Source: Desulfobulbaceae bacterium (GTDB lineage: Bacteria > Desulfobacterota > Desulfobulbia > Desulfobulbales > SURF-16). Taken from it: 12,037 nucleotides of DNA. The notes beneath the pieces are model-generated. The model was not told where the DNA came from and made no database searches. It saw nothing but the letters and a program-made list of their open reading frames with translations. Below, one piece after another: positions 1 through 4,735 of the stretch. Location: the NCBI GenBank assembly GCA_023230525.1, contig JALNXE010000120.1:1-12037 (forward strand), in the 5' to 3' direction. A program made the position numbers and the translations under genes. How positions within the stretch are numbered: position 1 is the stretch's first letter; each line of letters begins with the position of its first letter.

Positions 1-146
1 CGGGCGCCTTTCAGCGGTTTCTGGCCGGCATACTCTTTGCGCACCGCCATCAGACCCGGCATCTCCGTTTCCGCTATGGCGACCTCCTTGCGGCCCCATG
101 CGGCAAGTCCCATATCAGCTACTTTATAATCGGTAAATTCACTCAT
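1..146 (-). CDS. ahcY: Adenosylhomocysteinase, N-terminal fragment (runs off the window)
   Basis: AhcY hydrolyses S-adenosylhomocysteine to adenosine and homocysteine in the cytoplasm, relieving product inhibition of methyltransferases. Only the first 48 codons are present. They read MSEFTDYKVADMGLAAWGRK and continue with an acidic stretch, EMPGLMAVR, then KPLKGA, which is the typical family N-terminus (the 'DMGLAAWGRKEI..AE.EMPGLMA' region). The NAD-binding and catalytic parts lie outside the window. The start is chosen because the ATG shares its A with the last base of the metK TAA stop (TAATG at 148-144), with an AAGGAAA ribosome site a few bases upstream inside the end of metK. This overlap implies translational coupling and one operon, metK first. 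Recognition is by family memory of the N-terminus and is quite secure despite the short length. Confidence 0.9.
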   Translation of the reverse strand, partial: MSEFTDYKVADMGLAAWGRKEVAIAETEMPGLMAVRKEYAGQKPLKGA

Positions 147-1324
147 TATTTATTTCCTTTAATGCCGGCGGCATCCCGCAGGATTTCCGCCTTGTCGGTT
201 TTTTCCCAGGTAAATTCGGCACGCTCCCGGCCGAAATGTCCGTACGCCGCCGTCTTCTTATAAATCGGCCGCAACAGATCAAGATGCTGAATAATCGCCT
301 TGGGCCGCAGATCAAAATGGGCCATGACCAGCTCCCTGATCTTCTCATTGCTGATCTTGCCGGTGCCAAAGGTATTCACATTGACGGAAACAGGCTGGGA
401 AATACCGATGGCGTAAGCCACCTGCACCTCAACCTCGGTGGCAAGCCCCGCGGCTACGATATTTTTGGCGACATACCGCCCCATATAGGAGGAGGAACGG
501 TCAACCTTGGAAGGATCCTTGCCGGAGAAGGCTCCGCCGCCGTGGGATCCCCTGCCGCCATAGGTGTCAACAATGATTTTTCGGCCGGTGACTCCGCAGT
601 CGCCGACCGGGCCGCCGATAACAAAACGACCGGTGGGATTAATGAAAAACTTGGTGTTTTTGTCAATCATGTTCGGGGGCAGCACCGGCTTGATGATCTC
701 CTCCATCACCCCTTCCTTCAGATCCTCATAATCAACGACGGCATCGTGCTGGGTGGAGAGGACAACGGCTTCAATCCGCTTGGGACAGTTATCCTCATAT
801 TCAATGGTCACCTGGCTCTTGCCATCAGGCCGGAGCCACGGAAGACGGCCGCTTTTACGCACCTCGGACTGTCGCTTCATCAACCGGTGGGCATAGGTGA
901 TGGGCATGGGCATGAGCACCTTGGTTTCCGAACAGGCATAGCCGAACATGAGCCCCTGATCACCGGCGCCCTGATCAAGATCAAGCCCGGTTCCTTCGTT
1001 TACGCCCATGGCAATATCGGGAGACTGTTTATCGATACTGGTCAAAACGGCGCAGGATTGGGAATCAAAACCCATCTCAGAAGAATTGTAGCCGATTTCC
1101 TTGATCGTATCCCTGACAATCTGGGGCATATCCACCCAGGCTGTGGTGGTTATCTCTCCTGCGATGATCGCCATACCCGTGGTAACCAGGGTTTCACAGG
1201 CAACCCTGGCAAATTTGTCCTGAGCCAGAATGCTGTCAAGAACAGCATCGGAAATCTGATCTGCGACCTTATCAGGATGACCTTCAGAAACAGACTCTGA
1301 AGTAAAAAGATAGTTTGCTGACAT
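146..1324 (-). CDS. metK: S-adenosylmethionine synthetase (methionine adenosyltransferase)
   Basis: MetK makes S-adenosylmethionine from methionine and ATP, releasing phosphate and pyrophosphate; it is a cytoplasmic tetramer. The 392-residue product is full length for the family (about 380-400). Visible signatures are GHPDK at residues 15-19 (ATP/methionine site), GAGDQG at 119-124 followed by MFGYA, and the glycine-rich loop GGGAFSGKDPSKVDRS at 262-277. Several Lys and Asp residues that bind phosphate and Mg2+ in this family fall inside these motifs. The start has a strong ribosome site, GGGGAG, four bases upstream of the ATG. The gene overlaps ahcY by one base at its 3' end, so SAM synthesis and SAH removal are co-expressed. 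No SAM or SAH riboswitch that I recognise lies upstream; the promoter is not obvious, although the region has repeated motifs (see 1444-1507). Confidence 0.98.
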   Translation of the reverse strand: MSANYLFTSESVSEGHPDKVADQISDAVLDSILAQDKFARVACETLVTTGMAIIAGEITTTAWVDMPQIVRDTIKEIGYNSSEMGFDSQSCAVLTSIDKQSPDIAMGVNEGTGLDLDQGAGDQGLMFGYACSETKVLMPMPITYAHRLMKRQSEVRKSGRLPWLRPDGKSQVTIEYEDNCPKRIEAVVLSTQHDAVVDYEDLKEGVMEEIIKPVLPPNMIDKNTKFFINPTGRFVIGGPVGDCGVTGRKIIVDTYGGRGSHGGGAFSGKDPSKVDRSSSYMGRYVAKNIVAAGLATEVEVQVAYAIGISQPVSVNVNTFGTGKISNEKIRELVMAHFDLRPKAIIQHLDLLRPIYKKTAAYGHFGRERAEFTWEKTDKAEILRDAAGIKGNK

Positions 1325-1443
1325 ATTTCTCCCCTAAGAAAAACAGACAAAATAATAAAAAACCCCGCAAAACAAATTTCCAAACTACCCGTTTCCGCAG
1401 GCGTACGCAAGTTTTTTCATGGCACCAGAAGTCGACTGTCAAA

Positions 1444-1507
1444 TTTCAGCAAATAATATGCGGGCATGAATAACAAAATTCACCCAGAAAATTTGCTGTT
1501 TCAGCAA
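1444..1507. repeat. Repeated TTTCAGCAA / TTGCTG elements upstream of metK
   Basis: TTTCAGCAA occurs at 1444-1452 and again at 1499-1507, 55 bases apart. The second copy is preceded by its own inverted half, giving the palindrome TTGCTG-TTT-CAGCAA at 1493-1507. Read towards metK, these are two TTGCTGAAA boxes about 120 and 180 bases before the metK start. They could be binding sites for a regulator of the methyl-cycle operon. A TTGACA hexamer on the minus strand (1442-1437) lies right beside the near copy but has no good -10 partner. Chance recurrence in AT-rich DNA is possible. Confidence 0.3.
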
Positions 1508-1631
1508 GGGAACGAAAATCCGTTTTTATCGATGAAGAATTCCGACTATGCCGCAGGTGATGATATAACCAGATCAAAATACCGCAAAGATGACGATTAA
1601 ACACCATGGACACGTAAGGATTTATTGCGGT

Positions 1632-1656
1632 AATTTCCGCACATCCGGAAATTTTT
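1632..1656 (+). terminator. Terminator-like hairpin with T tract
   Basis: AATTTCCG (1632-1639) pairs perfectly with CGGAAATT (1646-1653) across the six-base loop CACATC, and the 3' arm runs into a T tract (1652-1656). A competing stem TGCGG/CCGCA (1626-1630 with 1637-1641) shares bases with it. No plus-strand gene ends nearby, so its role is unclear. The stem is AT-rich and only moderately stable. Confidence 0.3.
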
Positions 1657-2010
1657 CCACATATATGTAAAAATATTCATATTATTGATTTTGCTGAAAT
1701 TAACATTAAAAAATATCGTTTTAACGGGAAGTTACCATAAAAAAGACGATTGATTAATAAATCATGCAGGTTTCATCTGTTTAACATTTTGGCTAATTTT
1801 CTCGCCCAACCACAAAAACTAAAAAACGAGACACCTGCGTATCGCACAATAACTTTGTGCATCATGTGCCGTATTTAATCTGGAAAAAACTTAAAAAAAT
1901 AATCAAAACGACAGAATATGACAAGCAATCTTAGGCGATAATGACCTGGGTAAATCTCCCATCAGACATCATTTTCCATAAAAAAACCGGTAATTACGCG
2001 GCCAATTCAG

Positions 2011-2062
2011 ACCAGTAACTCACCAGAAACTGGCGAGCTGTTCACCACAAACTGGCGACCTG
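2011..2062. repeat. Phased tandem repeat, ACCAG/CAAACTGGCGA units
   Basis: CACCAGAAACTGGCGAGCTG (2021-2040) is repeated as CACCACAAACTGGCGACCTG (2043-2062), 18 of 20 bases identical at a 22-base period. A shorter copy of the core, ACCAGTAACT, sits at 2011-2020, exactly 11 bases before the next core. The cores therefore start at 2011, 2022 and 2044, on one face of the helix. The first full unit holds a small dyad CCAG-AAA-CTGG. The pattern fits a multi-site protein-binding array or the multi-repeat end of a lost insertion element such as an IS21-type end; neither is proved. Confidence 0.55.
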
Positions 2063-2260
2063 CAAATTGCAATATCCCAAAACTCTGCATATTAAAATTT
2101 AATTTTTGCTGCAATTTTCTGCCGCCTGCGGCCAATAACTCCAGATCATACGGGAAGATACACCACATAGTATCACATGTCCCCTTCAAAAATTTCCATC
2201 CGTCGCTTTCATCCTGAAATTAACGTTCCCAAGCAGACAAATGAATAGCCATTCACTGGT

Positions 2261-2290
2261 TTGACACATCTAACTTATTGAAGTTATAGA
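2261..2290 (+). promoter_or_regulatory. Candidate sigma-70 promoter with operator-like dyad in the spacer
   Basis: A perfect -35 hexamer TTGACA (2261-2266) is followed after 18 bases by TATAGA (2285-2290), four of six matches to the -10 consensus. The spacer and first -10 bases hold the perfect palindrome TAACTT-ATTG-AAGTTA (2271-2286). A second dyad, TGAAT-AGCC-ATTCA (2242-2255), lies just upstream of the -35. A palindrome between -35 and -10 is the usual place for a repressor site. Transcription from here would give a leader of about 420 nt before the secreted-protein gene at 2717, including the structured segment at 2519-2684. Confidence 0.45.
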
Positions 2291-2518
2291 TTTATTTTAC
2301 AAAAAGCAACTCACATTGCAACCATCGCCTCAGGAAATTATTTAAATTTTCCGGATATCCGTAATAATACCTAGCAAACCAACACCTTTAGTATTTTTTG
2401 CAAGAAAAAAAATGCATCAAAACAATAACTTATATAGTAAAAAATTATTTCTATTTTTCACTCAGAATGGTGAATATTTTGCAGGAAATAACATTGAAGA
2501 ATTAGTTCGCGACAACAG

Positions 2519-2684
2519 CCAGGGCTGGTTACAAGTTGCACAGTTTCCCTGTGCAAGAGGCAAGCAGCCAACCTGGAACAAAATATTCAGCCGCAGTTTC
2601 TGAGGAGTTTCTCTTAGAAGAGTAAGCCCTTTTAAGAGAATAAATGAGGGAAGAGAGAGTACTAACTTGGGCTGGCAACAGCCC
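2519..2684 (+). promoter_or_regulatory. Structured mRNA leader (three hairpins) upstream of the secreted-protein gene
   Basis: Three strong stems follow one another. Hairpin 1: outer stem CCAGG/CCTGG (2519-2523 with 2572-2576), then GCTG/CAGC (2524-2527 with 2565-2568) with a CAA bulge, enclosing a perfect 8-bp stem TTGCACAG/CTGTGCAA (2536-2543 with 2549-2556). Hairpin 2: a 12-bp stem with one G-U pair (2609-2620 with 2629-2640) and loop AGTAAGCC. Hairpin 3: GGGCTG-GCAA-CAGCCC (2669-2684), a 6-bp stem capped by a GNRA tetraloop, ending 20 bases before the ribosome site. GGCTG occurs twice and CAGCC four times, so alternative pairings are possible. It does not match the cyclic-di-GMP, SAM or SAH riboswitch consensus I know. 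It may be a riboswitch, a protein-bound leader or an mRNA stabiliser. Confidence 0.5.
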
Positions 2685-2716
2685 GCCAGAGAAAAATGAG
2701 GAAAAGGAGGAAACTT

Positions 2717-4498
2717 ATGAAACGCTCGCTGTATGTTGCTGTAGTTGCACTATTTTTAGGCTGTTCAGTGAATGCCCTGGCCGGGAATGGTTACATGGGC
2801 GGCAGCGGAACGACCACGGCCGGATCCGGATCCGGCAGCACAGGTGGAAGCACCGATGGAGACACCACCACTGACGGCCCCCTGACCGACAAGGGCTCTG
2901 ACCAGGGGGCACTTTTCGGCGATCTCTATGTGATCGACCGCTATCTTGGCGGGGAGACCAAAAGAGTACCGGCGGTTGATCCCGCCACCGGAGAACCGGT
3001 CCTGGTTCTGGGTGACTGGATCGATGAGAACGGTAACCCGGTTATCAATCCCACCACCGGCACTCCCTACCAGGTCATGCAGCAGGCCTGGACCACCGCT
3101 CAGGCCATAGGCGGGGAACCGAAACTGACCGAAGGTTTCGGCAGGTACACCGTTGTCAATGAAGACACCGGCGAATATGTCATTAATCCTGCCACCGGCG
3201 ACATTTACTATCCAGCGCCGTATCCAAGCCAGTGCGTGCAGCCGGTGGCCGACGTTGTACGCTGGGGTGATATATCTTCTAAAACCGCCCTGCCGGCAAA
3301 CCATCTGCCCCTGGTTATTGCCTATGATTCAACCTGGGAAAGAACGGAGTGCGAGGTGGCAAGCACTGTCTTTATCGCCAGTGGCGAGACCTGGGACGGG
3401 GTGACCTATTACAGGGATATTTTATATCCTGATCTCGTCCAGGAGGTGGACTTCGGTCGTCTGAATCTGGGCCGTGCGCCCGATGCGGTGCTGGACCATG
3501 CCTTTGATGAAGCCATCAACAATCTCAATAACGCTAAAAGCATATCCATCGACGCCTCGGGCAGACTGGTGCTGACCACCGATGTTTATGACGAGTACCT
3601 CACCAATCCGGATGGCACCCCCGTGTATCTGGAAACAGTAGTCAAGGCCATTGACTCACCGCTGGAATGCCTTTCCCTGTATATTAAGCTGATGAAAGAC
3701 GGCAATCTGATAACCCCGGCGGATGAGCGTCAAGCTATCGATCGTTCGGTTATGGGCGGCGTTCCGCTGTGGAAACTGCTTGAACTTGAGGATGGCCCGA
3801 GCAAATCCATGCGGCCCACTATTGACATCGCAAAAATGGAGGAGTTCGGCCTCGGCGCTCTGGTGGATGCCTCCAATGTTACCACCTACTGGACCACGGT
3901 TGACGTAGAAGGCAACGTTATCGTCTCACTGGAAGCCTGTGAAGGATGCGAAGAATCTCACGGAATTACGACATCATTAGAGACTGACGTGGTGAGCGGC
4001 GATGATTTTCCCTTTGCCGCCACCTTTGTCGCCTCGGCAGCAGACAAATCCAGTAGTATGACCATGGACAAGGTTGTTTACCTGAACTCCATTTTAGGCA
4101 TCAATCTGGTGGTCGGCTACAGCGAGTATGATGAAAACGGCGACCCGGTCGACGGCGCCATCAGTTACGCCAAGAACCCGGTGTATTTCAACTATGGCAC
4201 CAACATGGGCCAGTACAACAGGCAATCCACCTTCGCCAACCGTGGAAATATTGTAACTGAACCGGGCGGGGGCAATCCGGCTACCTATGATGGATACGTC
4301 ACGGTGCTGGTTGAAGATCCCGCCACACCCGGCACCTGGGTGCAAACGAATATGTCGATCTATGCCAACGTCTTCGGCGACGGCACCACCGGTGTAAATT
4401 TTACCGGCACCGACATCACCGGCTTTACCGCCATGTCTGACGATGACTTGCACACCATCGGCTATATCCACACCTATCAAATTCCCGGCCTGCGTTAA
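2717..4498 (+). CDS. Secreted or surface protein of unknown function
   Basis: I do not recognise this 593-residue protein. It begins with a clear Sec signal peptide: MKRSL, a hydrophobic core to about residue 16, and a likely cleavage after ALA at residue 22. A lipoprotein reading (FLGC, Cys16) is less likely because the lipobox is poor. Residues 27-53 are a Gly/Ser/Thr-rich linker. Residues about 88-165 carry a thrice-repeated short motif of the type (D/N)P(A/T)TGxxx at about 88, 111 and 157. The remainder is rich in Asp, Thr and aromatic residues, with CEGC at about 408-411 and three other cysteines (about 173, 212 and 318). No catalytic motif, haem motif or membrane segment is seen. The start at 2717 is preferred over the ATG seven codons upstream because AGGAGG (2705-2710) lies six bases before it and the signal peptide begins there. 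The gene stands alone, between the structured leader and a strong hairpin. Confidence 0.85.
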   Translation: MKRSLYVAVVALFLGCSVNALAGNGYMGGSGTTTAGSGSGSTGGSTDGDTTTDGPLTDKGSDQGALFGDLYVIDRYLGGETKRVPAVDPATGEPVLVLGDWIDENGNPVINPTTGTPYQVMQQAWTTAQAIGGEPKLTEGFGRYTVVNEDTGEYVINPATGDIYYPAPYPSQCVQPVADVVRWGDISSKTALPANHLPLVIAYDSTWERTECEVASTVFIASGETWDGVTYYRDILYPDLVQEVDFGRLNLGRAPDAVLDHAFDEAINNLNNAKSISIDASGRLVLTTDVYDEYLTNPDGTPVYLETVVKAIDSPLECLSLYIKLMKDGNLITPADERQAIDRSVMGGVPLWKLLELEDGPSKSMRPTIDIAKMEEFGLGALVDASNVTTYWTTVDVEGNVIVSLEACEGCEESHGITTSLETDVVSGDDFPFAATFVASAADKSSSMTMDKVVYLNSILGINLVVGYSEYDENGDPVDGAISYAKNPVYFNYGTNMGQYNRQSTFANRGNIVTEPGGGNPATYDGYVTVLVEDPATPGTWVQTNMSIYANVFGDGTTGVNFTGTDITGFTAMSDDDLHTIGYIHTYQIPGLR

Positions 4499-4519
4499 TC
4501 GCCGCCCGGCCTGAAAACT

Positions 4520-4552
4520 CCCCGTCCCCTGCCCTGCCGGCAGCGGACGGGG
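4520..4552 (+). terminator. Very stable GC hairpin after the secreted-protein gene
   Basis: CCCCGTCC (4520-4527) pairs with GGACGGGG (4545-4552); after a single C-C mismatch the stem continues with CTGCC/GGCAG (4529-4533 with 4539-4543) and loop CTGCC. It starts 21 bases after the stop codon. There is no T tract, so it may protect the mRNA 3' end or act as a non-classical terminator rather than a textbook intrinsic one. Confidence 0.5.
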
Positions 4553-4580
4553 CGCAACTCCCGCCACAGCCATTCCGCAA

Positions 4581-4602
4581 AACCCGGCCGGCCCGGCCGG
4601 TT
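4581..4602. repeat. GC-rich inverted repeat in front of the GH57 promoter
   Basis: AACC (4581-4584) pairs with GGTT (4599-4602), and after a bulged C the stem goes on with GGCC/GGCC (4586-4589 with 4595-4598). It is the second GC-rich hairpin in this 113-base gap and ends ten bases before the -35 hexamer at 4612. It may be a second part of the transcription stop for the upstream gene. Confidence 0.4.
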
Positions 4603-4611
4603 CATATTCCC

Positions 4612-4639
4612 TTGACAAGGACAAAAAACTCAATACTAT
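4612..4639 (+). promoter_or_regulatory. Sigma-70 type promoter for the GH57 gene
   Basis: A perfect TTGACA (4612-4617) is followed after 16 bases by TACTAT (4634-4639), which matches four of six -10 positions. It lies after the upstream hairpins and points to the GH57 gene, giving a leader of roughly 90 bases. This is a sequence match only; no activator site was recognised. Confidence 0.55.
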
Positions 4640-4735
4640 ATGTACGAGTTATGAACTTATCGCCTTACCCGCATTCAAGGCGATTATCCGCACCCAATGC
4701 CCAGTCGGCATCAGCCCGTCCCGCCAAGGTGATCA

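Larger units (their letters stand above)
1325..2716. other. Long AT-rich intergenic region between divergent metK and a secreted-protein gene
   Basis: No convincing protein gene is seen in about 1.4 kb. Base composition is much more AT-rich than the flanking genes. From left to right it contains: metK upstream sequence with repeated TTTCAGCAA elements (1444-1507); a terminator-like hairpin (1632-1656); an isolated hairpin GCACAA-TAACT-TTGTGC (1844-1860); a phased tandem repeat (2011-2062); a small GC palindrome GCCGCCTGCGGC (2121-2132); a rightward promoter with dyad (2261-2290); and a structured leader (2519-2684). The stretches 1508-1630, 1661-1840 and 1865-2005 show nothing I can name. The region could be an old insertion site or simply a large regulatory region; no transposase or integrase remnant was found. 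Confidence 0.7.

Noticed and set aside
236..1300. A 354-codon open frame on the plus strand opposite metK
   Set aside because: It is the antisense shadow of metK, which has all family motifs; the antisense product matches nothing known to me and is low-complexity in Gly, His and Ile.
2007..2189. A 60-codon minus-strand frame over the tandem repeat
   Set aside because: It starts with TTG, has a poor ribosome site, and its end is simply the translated repeat.
2527..2540. Sigma-54 promoter (TGG...TTGCA)
   Set aside because: The GG and GC elements are separated by nine bases, not the required ten, and it lies within a strong hairpin.
2412..2603. A 63-codon frame on the plus strand, ending six bases before the 12-bp leader hairpin
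   Set aside because: There is no ribosome site before its ATG, its 3' half overlaps the paired hairpin 1 sequence, and the product is not recognisable. Its stop position is suggestive of leader-peptide control, but the evidence is too thin for a gene call.
2519..2716. Cyclic-di-GMP-I (GEMM) riboswitch
   Set aside because: The GCAAACC and CGCAAAGCC signature segments are missing in the leader; a lone GCAAACC at 2374-2380 has no partner segment.
2765..3304. A 179-codon minus-strand frame inside the secreted-protein gene
   Set aside because: Antisense shadow; the plus-strand frame has a ribosome site and signal peptide, the minus frame has neither.
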